Source of the DNA: Isoetes taiwanensis
Taxonomy: Eukaryota > Streptophyta > Lycopodiopsida > Isoetales > Isoetaceae
Direction of reading: 5' to 3'
Length of the DNA: 64,000 nucleotides
NCBI GenBank assembly: GCA_021234155.1
Contig: JAJEKV010000053.1
Span: forward strand, 8,075,424 to 8,139,423
Shown here: piece after piece, positions 35,301-47,020 of the stretch
How positions within the stretch are numbered: the stretch's first letter is position 1
Layout: every line of letters begins with the position of its first letter
Program-made: the position numbers and the translations under genes
Notes under the pieces: model-generated
The model's database searches: none
The model's input: the letters and a program-made list of their open reading frames with translations, nothing else
What the model was told of the DNA's origin: nothing

Positions 35301-37740
35301 GAAGGCACAGACTACTGAAAATGGTAATATCTGGTCTAGAGGGATAACTGAAAGAAACATTGCAGAATTCGATCCCTCCTTGCACAACAGGTAACACCTC
35401 GCCTGTCCATTTATCAACATTTATCTGAGGCTTATGGTCAATTAATTTCATAACTTGATAAGCGCATGCTCTTGCTTTCGAGAATGCTGCAATATTTGGT
35501 GCTGCCTGGCCCAGAGAACTTAAAAAACAAGGCAATTTTATAAAATTAAGGTCACTAAAGTGAACTAAATTATCAATGGTAAACTAACTATTTGATAGTC
35601 GATGTGTGTTGAAAAGTTACACGGAATAGCCCAAAATTTATTAGTTAGTATGTTATGTGTACATAGATCTTCTGATCAATTGACGGTGTGCCCAGTTTCT
35701 TGATATGACAGCTATGATTCTTGGTCGTCAGTCATGAAAGTATCGACTTAAAAACCTTTCCATAAGTCTGGAGAAGCTAATATACCCCTGCAACCTCTTA
35801 CAATAGTGGCAGAAGCAGTCTATATAGCAGGTGAGATCCGTCACTTCTTCTTGGATGCATGCTTCATACAAAGAACTCTACATAGATGAATCGGGTGAAT
35901 TTTGCATGTTATCTTCTACGTAATAAATTGCTCATTATAGGGGAGCTTTCAACATATCACCATTAACTCTCATGCACTTTTGACATCATTGACTTGGGGT
36001 TATACATTTTTGTTTGGTTTTGGAAGTATTGAAGCAACTACAGGGACTCTTTCTTAGTTAAAATACAATATGCCCAAACGTTGTTGGAGATATCTCACAT
36101 GTAACTGTAAGCCAGCTGCATGTCCCATGACCAACTCAATGTGGCTGCAAATCTTAGTGTGCTTCCGGGTATTGCAACTTGATTAGTGGTTCGTGTCTAA
36201 TACTATTATTCGGCCGCCAGATCTCTCCTTTTCAATAGTTGCTTAGTAGGTACATTCATACTGCGAAGGTATGTCATTGGCATCAGTTTTCTTGCATCTT
36301 CCTCCCTCGCTCCCTCCCTCAACAAATTTAGTTTGTACTTAATCTACTTCATAATCTAAAAATGTTCATGCTGTATGATGACTCAGATACACTTACAAGC
36401 CACCAACGATAATTGAAAATATTGCTGAAACAACATTTCCTCCTTTAGCTTCGCCTCTTCTGATCAGGATACCCCCATACGAAAACAGTAGTGCCCAGCT
36501 GCAGTAGAGGGCTGTGTATGTAGATCCCACGCCCAATCCCTTGGCCAGTCCAGCTTTATAACCCAGTGGCAGTATAGATTTCAATGCGTGAGAATATTCG
36601 TTAACTGTTTTGTTTTCTCCAACAAATGAGCACACAATGCGTACCTGCGAAATAGCCTGCCTATCAAAGTGTTAGTTGAGCATAAAGGGCTAGCATCTAA
36701 CATTATAAGACTGTATGCTTGTTGTATTTCACAGTATAATACTGGAGTCACTAAAGCAAACTTTAACTTTTTTTAACTACATTGTTGAGGAACCTGTTCA
36801 GCAATGTTTCCTGCAGCAGCATAACCTGCTTGGCTCTTTGAAGTAGCACCTGTCAGTGCATAAGCATACAGGCCGCCACAAACAGCTATAACAGGAATAA
36901 CACAAATTGTCACTAAACTTAGCCGCCATACTGATATGAATCCCACTACGAATCCTCCGACAAATGTTGATACAAAATGCATGAAGAGGCCCATCTGTCA
37001 ATCACAGTATTGGCATGAATGCTTGAGTAAGACCGCAAGGTTTGTAGGGAAGAGAATGACCTTTTGACTGATAGCTTCTTGTATAATCAGCATGTCAGTA
37101 GATATTCTTGCCAATACATCTCCAGTCCTTGTCTCTGTGTCAAAGAAGCCAACATCTTGATTGAGCATGGCCTCCAGATATTTAATTCTCAGTCTTGTTG
37201 TTTGGCGCTCGCCAGTTTGCATCCAAGCAGCTATCTCTGTACATGCATCTCATAAACGAAGGGTCAAATAATGGATAGCCAACTGATTGTCAGAAGAAAT
37301 TGATACTGCACCTGCCCATCCAGATACCATACTGATGAGGCCAACATACAGGAAATATAGAGCATACTACAGAAAACAAATGGATTGCCTTAAATTCTGC
37401 AGTCTTCTCCAAATCACTAATATAACCATAGATAGGGCTATGCTGATACCTTAGACACTCCCTCATACATTTTCTGAGGGTTGTCAGCCGAAGTACCTAA
37501 ACTGTTTAGCAGAGCGCCAAAGAATAAAAAAAATGAAGGTAAGGTCAATCCATGGATGATAGCTCCAATACTTCCAACTGCCATAAGAAGATAATCAAAG
37601 CAATCTGCATATTTGAAAAGGCTGAAGAATGGGACAACGGGCTCCTCAACTTTTCCAGATTGAGGTTCTTCAATTTCATCTTCTCTGCTGACATCTTGCA
37701 TTTGGGCTGCTTCAATTCCAGGGTCTCCTGTTGTTTCCAT
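32319..37740 (-). CDS. ABCB: ABCB-type full-size ABC transporter (P-glycoprotein/MDR-like), 11 exons
   Basis: Exons, all with GT-AG borders: 37450-37740, 37312-37366, 37061-37236, 36794-36994, 36397-36656, 35202-35518, 34898-35121, 34474-34835, 33928-34394, 33622-33863, 32319-33533. They total 3,810 bases and stay in frame, giving 1,269 residues, close to the ~1,250 usual for plant ABCB1/13/14/19-type proteins. Layout is TMD1-NBD1-TMD2-NBD2. TMD1 carries the [17 protein letters not shown] and WMQTGERQT blocks. NBD1 has Walker [11 protein letters not shown]-loop [10 protein letters not shown], signature LSGGQKQR, Walker [13 protein letters not shown] and AHRLST. NBD2 has [43 protein letters not shown] and AHRLST. 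All catalytic motifs are intact. Family members sit in the plasma membrane, and several export or import auxin; the substrate here is not predictable. The start is the METTGDPG methionine, preceding a short acidic cytosolic N-terminus. A non-coding 5' exon is possible. Confidence 0.95.
35519..36396 (-). other. Long intron 5 of the ABCB gene
   Basis: 878 bases between the GT donor (36395-36396) and AG acceptor (35519-35520). No transposon protein or RNA gene was recognised in it. Confidence 0.7.
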
Positions 37741-38640
37741 GAGAATGGCTATGGCGTGGATCCTGGTTGCTTGGCTTTGTGCAGCAGAAGAGAAGATTTA
37801 AGATAAGATAAGATTTGATTTTTTATCGTCCACGAGAACCAAAGGTAGAATGCTCTCCAGCCATGCAGAGAAGGACACTTCGTTTTAAAGCCATGCAAAA
37901 GAACGGCAACGTTAAAAAAGTGACATTCAAACGAAAATGTAGAAAATAGTGTGGCATTCTGTACGTTAAAAAAGTGACATTCAAACGAAAATGTAGAAAA
38001 TAGTGTGGCCATTCAACAGAATGGCTATCATTTTTTAAAATTTCTAATTTTATTCACATTATATTATATATATAATATTTTTTCTAATTATTTATATATC
38101 GAATATTTTTTTATCATTGTCATAATCATGTATGTATAATGTCTATACAATACAATGTATTATCTACCTAACTATGTACTAAATAAATTTTTGGTTGGTT
38201 GGCTTGGAATTTAATGGTGGTGCACGATTTGAGAAAAAGTTGGCCCTTTCTTGATCGGCGATGATGGACCTGCCCTTTTTCTTGATCCTTCCTCTCGGCT
38301 CCCGCCTGCCCATATCGATACAGTCATTACAGTGGTCTTGATTAGCCATGTGGCAGCCGATCTGCTGAAGCAAAAACAGTAGAAGAACAAAAGTACGATT
38401 TGGATTGGAAGTCTCTGAGATTTGAAAGTACGATCTGGAGTCATTGAGTATTATATTCGATAAAGCAAATTCATGGTTTGGTTATTGAGTTTCTGGTTAA
38501 TTTGTTAATTTATTGTATTGAATGGCAGCCAAAATATTTACCATGCAGTAGAATGTCAACGTTAAAAACTGCCATTCAAACCGAAAGGCAAGTTTTTGAA
38601 GTGCCCTTCAAAAGAATGGAAGGGCTGCAATGCAAATTTA
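37741..38640. repeat. ABCB 5' flank with a 54-bp tandem duplication
   Basis: acgttaaaaaagtgacattc plus the following 34 bases occurs at 37909-37962 and again from 37963. A third diverged copy (caacgttaaaaactgccattc) is near 38558. Between them is very AT-rich DNA (38030-38170). The promoter of the transporter must lie in or before this block. I could not place a TATA box with confidence. Confidence 0.6.
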
Positions 38641-39701
38641 ACCCTTGACGAGAACCCAATTGGGTTATGGGACCAGAACAAAGAAGGAGGGCATGAGCCC
38701 CCAACAAAACAAAGGCCTAAGCCTAAATAAAACACAGCATGGAGACTAAGCCCCGTGATAAAATACCAAAGAAATAGCAAAAAAGAACTAATATCTGCTG
38801 AAAGCACTATGAATATCCGAGCCAGGGGTTCTCAGGCCACTGGTCGCGAATGATAGCCGCACCTTCCCTATATACTGCCCACTTTTTCTGCAGTCGAGCC
38901 TCTCGGACTTTACACAACTCGCCCCGTCGCCTAGTCAACTGTACCGGAGAGAGATCCTCTTGAACAGAGAAGCTAGTATTCTTTCAAATGACTGCCGTGC
39001 TGGAGCACATATAGTCTGTCCCGAGAGATACTGAAGCGCACAACCATATGACGAGGTCGATCCGGTCTCTGGGCCCCAACCCGTCGGGTTATGGTGATAC
39101 TAGGCTGCTGAATGTGCATGATATCTGTAAAAAAACTTACGGCTTGTGCAGTGTCTGAGCAAGAGTCTGTTTTAGGTAGCCCCACTATGCGCAGATTCAG
39201 GCTTCTATCTTGCTCGGGATCATTTATGGAAGATGGATCCTGACCCCCTCGCCTGTGAGAATCCATGTCCGCTGAACTTCGTGGCATCAGAGGTATCTGG
39301 ACATCAGTCATAATGGTATCCTTGCATGAGTCTGGGGCCGTCTGAGTCATAGCATCCGTGCTCACGTCTGGCTCTAGACCAGTCTGTAGACTGGCATCTG
39401 TGCATTGCAGTCTATCCGGGTCTAGGTCAGTCTGCATACTGGCATCTGTGCACTGCATTTTGGGAGAGGGTGGCAGCTCTGTAGGGTAATTCGGCAGAGT
39501 CTTGGAAGAGAGCATAATCAGTATTTGAAAGAATTGCTTACCTTCCATCGTGACAGTAGGGGCAAACATCGTCTGTTCCAAGGCTGGCGATAATGTATCA
39601 TGTTCTGATGGTGAGAGCCGTGGGCTCAATTGGTCTCTAAGCTGCTTTAGAAGATCCCCACTGGATGTGGTATGGTTTTTACCTCGAGCCCGTCTGGTCA
39701 T
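38641..39701 (-). mobile_element. ORF1-only LINE remnant
   Basis: The minus-strand frame 39701-38973 encodes an ORF1-like protein: an N-terminal Ser/Pro-rich region, Thr/Asp/Gln-rich repeats (QCTDAS and TDAMTQTAPD), then an RNA-binding block (LNLRIVGLPKTD, RRVGAQRPDRPRHMVVRF). After a frameshift near 38965 the frame continues to about 38817 with EDLSPVQLTRRRGELCKVRE and WAVYREGAAI, the C-terminal domain seen in the LINE ORF1 at 62.4-63.5 kb. No endonuclease or reverse transcriptase follows. The sequence passes straight to a non-coding tail, with gggctcatgccctcc at about 38690-38705. It may be a non-autonomous, HAL1-like LINE derivative or an internally deleted copy. Confidence 0.7.
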
Positions 39702-39734
39702 AACATGGAACTTTGCAAGCGAACTTGTGACCTG

Positions 39735-39912
39735 CTAATCTGGCGTTCCCTACTTGGATATAAAGGGGTCCTAATTCAAGTATGATTGTAGCTGGATGCA
39801 AACAAAGGCAGTTATTGAGCAAATATCACAAGCTAATCTGGCGTTCCCTACTTGGATATAAAGGGGTTCTAATTCAAGTATGATTGTAGCTGGATGCAAA
39901 CAGAGGCAGTAC
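39735..39912. repeat. ~98-bp tandem pair upstream of the ORF1 remnant
   Basis: gctaatctggcgttccctac and the following ~78 bases occur at about 39735 and again at 39833. The same pair is present in the second copy (about 50153 and 50251). It lies on the 5' side of the minus-strand ORF1, the place where LINE promoter monomers can sit. Confidence 0.75.
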
Positions 39913-41639
39913 TAAGAGCAAGTTCTTAGTACTCTATAGAGTTTCGCCATTAAAATTCGTTCGTTTGTTTCTCCAAAGGCCCTTTCCAAAGGAAGTTACG
40001 TACGAGCCAAAATAGAGGTTGACTTAATGATATTCGATAGCAATTTGAGCACATCTTGTAAGGCGTTTGGGAGACCAAAGATGCTACAGCCTACAAATAT
40101 ATTTAAGCCAAAGTTTCTTAAATAAATGCACAGCAAGCCCAGGCCAGGCCCACTTCGTTAAACGAAACTAAATTAATTAGATTAGTTAAACTATCCCGCC
40201 CTAAGGCCTAATTTACTGCTTTAACCTTTGTATTTTTTTTTCCTCTCTATAAAAACCATGTCTTCCTCTCTCATACTTTTTCTTAGCGCCGTTATGCGCA
40301 TATATTCTTGGGAGGTTTAAGTATTGTAATCTTTTTGTTTTGGTGTATTATGGGATATATTGTTTTTTTTGTTTGAAAAAAAAATAAGAATTCAGAAAAC
40401 ATTGGCAAATTCATGAATAACATATAAACCATCAAATATAGCATAAACCCATAACATAACACACTAAGACAAAAAGTTCCATTTTTTTTTTCTGATACAA
40501 ATCGTAGCCACGATAGCATCATCTCCTCAATATTTTCATAAAAGCTTACTGCACTACAATGATGCATGAAACGGACATGGGACATGACTAGAGAGTATGA
40601 TTTGTTGTTGTGTAACCATGTTCAATCAATAGTGGGGTGTGAAACCCTACCAAATTTGCCTAGAAATTTGTTCTTTCGACCCAGAAAACTTAACCAAACA
40701 TGCTCATCTTATACATCAATAGAAAGATCTTAGAGAGAGCTTTCCAACGCAATAAAAAACACTCAAGATGAAGTTCGGATTCAAAAATTATGATAAAAAC
40801 CATATTACATCAAATTTGCATGGCATGCACTTTGCAAAAAGGTATCCAAATTGAAAAGTACAAAAGGCAGGTATCTATCTTAATGGATCTAGGTCAAAAC
40901 CATATGCCAATAAAAATCTCTCTACATAAGCTTTCTAATGAGCCCAAGATCATCTGAATCTGATCTCTGTAGCTCAAGTTATAAGCACATGAACAATTGA
41001 CATTCTCTCTCTAGTGCTTCTCTTCTTTACCTATTTTTAGTGACTTAGATATTATACACAATAGTTTGGTAAAAAAAAAAAAAAGGGCCTCTCATAAAAT
41101 CTTTATTTTTGATTAAAACCTTTTTTTTTTTTTAAATTAAAAATTTGTAAAAAGCATTTGCAAACGTAGTCGTTTGATGTTTTCTAACCCTTCTTTTTTT
41201 GCTTTTCAGATGGCGATTAGTTCAATCACAAATGGAGATGATTGGGGCTGCTTCGATGTCTTCATTAGTAGTCTCATCGAGGGAATTCTGGGTCAAATAA
41301 AGCAAAAGTCTGCACATTGAAGGGCATCATAAAGTAAACATGTATACATACCATCTAAGTAAAAGATACAAAGCAAAAGTAAACATGTATACATACCATC
41401 TAATATAGCAAAAGAATCAGATATCATCGAACTATTCCTAAACTGCAGGCTAATTGTGCATCAATCTATTGTCTTTCTTTCTTCACTGCCATTTTCTAAT
41501 TTAATTTATATTTTTTTTGCTCTTAGGACCTTGTATTTCCGATGTGCAGGACTTGGAGCCATTGAGCTCCATAACAAGCGTGTTCCATTCTTTTTACTAC
41601 GACCTTGGTCTTTATTGTTTGAAGGTCAGACAGAGTGCA
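39913..41639. other. Non-coding part of segment A
   Basis: AT-rich DNA without a recognised gene. A tandem pair, gtaaacatgtatacatacca, lies at about 41334 and 41381. Counterpart at 50333-52050. Confidence 0.5.
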
Positions 41640-43158
41640 ACTCAGAAAGAATGGGGTATTGTTTTGGAACTGTGAAAACTATACTCGGAAGAAAAAGATT
41701 GTCGAATTAGTGAGGAGTGTAATGAGGTAGTGATCAGCAACATTGGAGTCAAGCAGGGCTGCCCCATGTCCCCGAACCTCTTTGGGATATTCATTGATGA
41801 ATTGGAGGAGTGAATACATAATATGGGAGGAGATGGGACTCCCTTGGCTGGATATCTTATTCTCTCACTTTTATATGCAGATGATGTTGTGCTGATTGCT
41901 AGGAGCAAGGAGGGGATGCAAAAATACTTGGATGTTTTAGCCGCTTTCTGTGATGCCAAGGGATTGAGGGTGAATTTTGCCAAAACTAAGGTGGTGATCT
42001 TTGGGACCACTCTGGATAAGAACTATGCTTTTTCCTACGAAGGTAATCCCGTCGAGATTTCTACATCCTACAAATACTTGGGGATTGTAGTAGATAAAAA
42101 TTTCAGGTGGAATCAAACAGTAGAGCAGAGGGTAAATGGTGGGCTTAAAGCTTTCTTTGCGATGCAAAGGAAATGTGTCAAGGCTGGTGTGTGGAGTTTC
42201 AGGCTAAAAAGAATGCTATTTAAGACGCTGGTGCAGGCGGTTGTGCTATATGGTTGTGAAGTATGGGGGCCAGGGCTTTCATTGGAATTGTGGCAAAAGA
42301 TCGAAAAGGTACAAAAGAAATTCCTTCATGCGGAACTAGGAGTTAAAATGCAAACCCCGTATGAGATGATGTTGGCTGAATGTGGTATGTTGCCCTTAGA
42401 ATGTGAGGCTATATGCCAATTTTTAACTTATATGTGCAAGGTAGGTAGTTTGGAAGAAGACAGTTATCCCCGCCTGGCTCTAAAGGAGTCATTTGACAAG
42501 GGGTGGTATGCGAATGGAATGATTTGGTTAAGGAGATGGGGGCTAAGCATTGAAAACACGGAGCACAATAAGGGCAGGATCCGAGAGTGGGTGATGGAAA
42601 CAGTTATGCTACGAGTCTGATCTAGACCAGGCACGAAGATGTCACACTATAGGGTACAGATGAACCCTTCTTTGCAGGAAATGGAGTATTTGGATACTAA
42701 CATCTCGACCAAGAAGAGGCATGTCATATGCAGAATGAGGTTGAGTGCGCATCACCTGGATGTGGAAGTAGGCAGATGGATGAAAATAGCACATGAGCAC
42801 AGGATATGCCGAGCTTGTGGATCAAATGAAGTTGAGGATGAGATGCATGTAATTTTGAGGTGTCCAGCATACCAAACCCTAGGAGACAGGTTTGACATTA
42901 GAGTCTCTAATTTGGTAACCTTTTTTCAGCTCCCAGCAACCCGTATTGCAAGTTTTCTAATAGATGTACTACAACTGCGAGAGTCAATTGTAAATATATC
43001 TAGAGGTATAATTGATGAGAACGAGGAGAGTGAGCTTGATGATGAGCCTCTCTTTTCTGAGGGCTCATTACATGAAAATGTTTTTAACTTTGAACATGTT
43101 TTTCTAGACGTCTCATAGACCTGATGGTCTCAAAAGACGGAATAATACACTACACTTC

Positions 43159-43255
<97 letters not shown>

Positions 43256-43510
43256 GAGAATCTGAGGCAAAAGTATGGTATACCATGCACAATTATACTA
43301 CGGGATTTCTTCTTTCTACCTGCGTTAAGCATAAGCAACTATTTAACAGATGCCATGAGAATAAGGGAATTAACTATAAAGAATTATAGGCATTTATTGG
43401 ATATGTATGAGATAGAGGAGATTGGGCTCGATGTTGCTCTTTTAGAGAGCGCATACGAGGATAATAGGCATTGATAGTATTATATTCAAGTGTGTGTCTT
43501 CTAGACATGA
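41640..43510 (+). mobile_element. LINE reverse-transcriptase C-terminal part, copy 1
   Basis: 5'-truncated LINE ORF2. A frame-broken start contains ISNIGVKQGCPMSPNLFGIF (about 41737-41795) and a stop at about 41810. The frame 41823-42620 holds the catalytic YADDVVLIA box, then FCDAKGLRVNFAKTKVV, YKYLGIVVD and the thumb region. After another break, 42639-43118 holds the C-terminal zinc knuckle (CRACGSNEVEDEMHVILRC). The 3' untranslated part carries gatggtctcaaaagacgg before a (CT)n array, and a second gatggtctcatagacattaa before the next (CT)n array. The YADD box is intact, but the element lacks its endonuclease and ORF1 and is inactive. Confidence 0.9.
43162..43253. repeat. (CT)n microsatellite
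   Basis: About 46 uninterrupted CT units inside the LINE 3' region. Counterpart at 53572-53671. Confidence 0.97.
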
Positions 43511-43535
43511 TGGTCTCATAGACATTAATTAAACA

Positions 43536-43541
<6 letters not shown>

Positions 43542-43620
<79 letters not shown>
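43542..43620. repeat. (CT)n microsatellite at the A/B border
   Basis: About 39 CT units ending at the junction with segment B. Counterpart at 53959-54074. Confidence 0.97.
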
Positions 43621-43623
<3 letters not shown>

Positions 43624-46110
43624 TCGAATACGTTCTTACAAAGACTACGGTCAGATAATGTTTAAAAAAACAATTAAAAGCCTCGTTCAGAGTAAGGACA
43701 TGTCACCCAATATCTACCCTGGTGTTTTATGCCAGGCCACATCAGGTACTCCTACTTCCATTATGCCTTTGGTATAATCAAAGTTTCATAATATAACTTA
43801 AATTTAGATCTTATTATAATATGTATAACATGCACTTCAACCTTTACTTGAAATAGTAATCATCCTTTCATTTATTAATCAAGAAAATATAACCGTTTTA
43901 CAATATTAATTTAACAATGGAAGTATCTCACCAAGTTCTTGCCATAAATCATATTCTTTCTTGTCTTCAATCATCTTATAACTCTTAACTTTAACAGCTT
44001 TACTTCCAAATATTCCATCTCCTTCAAGTTAACGACCACCCTAGAAACAAAATAGAGACAATTGGAGGAGAGAACCCGTACCTGCAGCCAATCAATACAC
44101 AATTAGCGTGAAAACGGTAAATGTGCAAGGGCCAAAAGGTACATTGGGTCTCTCAGTTTATCACTGATCACCAATTGTATCCTTTTGCCCTGAGTAGACG
44201 TTAACAAGAAAGAAGCCTGGAATAATGACATTCTTAACATTTTAAACTTCTCAAACTGATCTCAAGGTTGTACCATTAGACGAGAACCAATTTCTTGATC
44301 CCATATCTAGCTGGTTACCTTGATACACAGTTCTATAACATAAAGTCCAAGATAGCATAATCAGTTTACATGATAACCCTTTAATTTGCATATTTATTCA
44401 AGCTGTAACTACAGCCATTATTTGAGCATTCCAAGTTCAAGATAATTTCATTCTATCCTCATAGAATCTCATTAGATATGCAATTGCTATCTAAGAAGCC
44501 ACGTAGGCCTAAATAATGCTAGGAAGCATAATATTTGGAAAGCACAGACATGTATTTCGGCTGCACATATTAAATTATTTGCTAACTAGGAATCTATAGC
44601 AGCATTTCCATATACAAACAAGCATTTTTATTAGCAAATGCCACTTTCTAACCTGATATTCGTCCACCATGTATATGCAGATCACTGGTGATATTCTCCA
44701 TTAGTGGTCACTTATTGGGCATAAAATCCTAGGTCGATTTCTTCAGTAATATATCCACTAGCCACTTCATAATAGACAGGAGGCATCCATGTATCTGAAA
44801 TGTAGCCTGCATGGTGGCAGCTTGAACACTAGTCCACAGGTCTAGCATACCCTATAAGCCTATTATCGATCCCTAATGTTAAATCTTTGTCTTATTGCAT
44901 GAATAATCCATCAAGGAATAAATAAATTCGCTATTTTGTACCACAACTTGTCAAAAAGCAAACCAGAGCATATTCATATCACCATTTTCAGCTGTCAGAG
45001 ATGTAAACCGCATACCTCCAGAGCAGAACAAATCGGCATGTTGTAAACATCCCGGTTTTCTGAGTTAGGCCTATGTTAGACCATTTCCATATTGGCATAC
45101 AGCCAGCATTTCCAACAGGCAGCCATTTAGGTGCCTCTATGGATCCTCCTGTACAGCTGAGATAAAGCATGGACTAGTAATTGCATTGCATGGCATCAAT
45201 CCAAGTATCAGATCACTGCACCATAATTTCGGCACCACCAGGTCATGTTGGCGCCCATTTTGGCGCCATAACTTTGCTGAACAGAGCATTCGATGCATGC
45301 CCCAAATGGGCAACAATATTTCAGAAAATAAGCTTCCGCTAATGCTATATTTTTTTCAAAGATAAGTCCAATACATGCAACTAGGCAATTTGTCATTACA
45401 CTTAGCCATAAATGATTCAAAGGCTCATTATGCAAAACGTCCCATTCCCATGCCTTAAAATATTCAAAGGTCGTCAATAATCATTAATGTATTTGTCCCT
45501 TTCAACAAGTCCCAAAAATTCCAAACATGGTAATAAAAGCATGTGGATTTCTAATATGTATACACATGGTATGCCATTTGTGTACTATAGAACCTATAAG
45601 GGAATTTAGCTTGCCATATCTTTGCATATCAAAGCCATTTTTTCTAGGCCAATATAGGCTCCACATTTGGCCAATATAGGCTCCACATTGTTAAATGGAA
45701 ACTTCATCACTCTTCCCATAAGCCATAAACAAACCACTATTTCCATCATTATTTCCAAACATTTGGCATAGAATTTTCAGAAAAATATGTTCCTATGGGA
45801 ACTATTCATCTTGAATTATTTGGGCATGCCCAAAATCTATCCAATGCAATTTCAACAGGATAATAGATAACATGGCTACATACACCTTCAACCTATATGC
45901 AATATGCCATATCCAAAGGCCCTTTTTTTTCCCAACATTTTCTAGGCTAATATGCCATTTCCAAGGGGTATTCCATTACTTATCAACATAGTCACATAGC
46001 ATCCGCATATATTGTGTTGCCATAATGCCACTGAGTGCCAGATGTCTATTACAAAATAATAACCTTCATCTGTTTGAAGATTCAAAGAGAATATTCTTCT
46101 TCTTCTTCTT
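43618..46110 (+). repeat. Segment B, copy 1 of the large direct duplication (non-coding)
   Basis: Matches 47021-49574. It starts tcttcttcgaatacgttctt and ends in the (CTT)n run. No coding region was recognised in it. The dispersed repeat of 13.3 kb recurs at 44066-44175. It lacks about 54 bases present in copy 2 near 48150-48205 and carries 12 bases absent from copy 2 near 45320. Confidence 0.95.
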
Positions 46111-46127
46111 CTTCTTCTTCTTCTTCT
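46094..46127. repeat. (CTT)n microsatellite at the B/C border
   Basis: About 11 TTC units. The equivalent place in copy 2 (49558-49575) has about five and then joins segment A. Confidence 0.95.
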
Positions 46128-47020
46128 CCCACATCCCTCCCTCAGGATGTAGGACTCCTCTGTTTATAAGGGAAGTAGGCCCCCCCCATAAAAAGAGGGG
46201 TCCTACTTCCTTACACCAGAAGAAAAATAGAAAAGTCATTCTATTTCATCGCATGAAGCTCTTGATATGTCAAGGCTACAAGAAATATTGAAACTTTCAC
46301 ATTAAGAACATAAGAGAATTAGGTACACTGGACCAAATCTCTATGCCTTGGCACAATGGACCAAGGTCATTTTATAGATCTGAGATGTATATACAGCACA
46401 TTGGACTATACATACTATGGCCAACCTGATCTAGGCTATGGGCCATTTATCATAACATAAGGCAAGAAATATTGAAACTTTCACATTAAGAACATAAGAG
46501 AATTAGGTACACTGGACCAAATCTCTATGCCTTGGCACAATGGACCAAGTTCATTTTATAGATCTGAGATGTATATACAGCACATTGGGCTATGCATATC
46601 ATGGCCAGCCTGCTCTAGGCTATGGGCCATTTATCATAACATAAGGCAATACCTAGTTGTATAAAAGCAATAATATTCACACTAACCTGGTTTTGTAGAG
46701 GAGGTGCATTTATCACATACCTCCAGCAATTGTACAGTGTACTTGAATAAATCATAATGTACAAAATCCGTTTTTTAGCCCCAAATTAGGTATCTCTTTG
46801 CTGGCAGTAAGGTACAACAAAGATTATACAAGCCTACGAGGAACATCTCCCCATGGCTCTATATTCCACCACAGCTAGTTGTTATAGCTAAATACCATTC
46901 AGCTGCAATAGATCATAAGAGCAGTTAGTTATGTTAAATCCAAATAAGGAATCAACATTATTTAATGGTTTCAGAAATGATGTGCTTGCTGAATACCTCC
47001 AGCAAATAGATGTCACAGTT
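46128..47020. other. Single-copy spacer C between the two duplicated blocks
   Basis: Not duplicated elsewhere in the window. It contains a 184-bp tandem duplication. No gene is recognised. Confidence 0.6.
46279..46648. repeat. 184-bp tandem duplication
   Basis: caagaaatattgaaactttc and the following 164 bases start at 46279 and again at 46463, with only a handful of differences (for example ccaaggtcat versus ccaagttcat). Confidence 0.93.

Larger units (their letters stand above)
39154..43620 (+). repeat. Segment A, copy 1 of a large direct duplication
   Basis: Matches 49572-54074 almost base for base from tctgagcaagagtctgtttt to the second (CT)n array. It contains the 5' half of the ORF1 remnant (minus), a tandem pair, non-coding DNA and the LINE RT fragment (plus). 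Confidence 0.95.
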
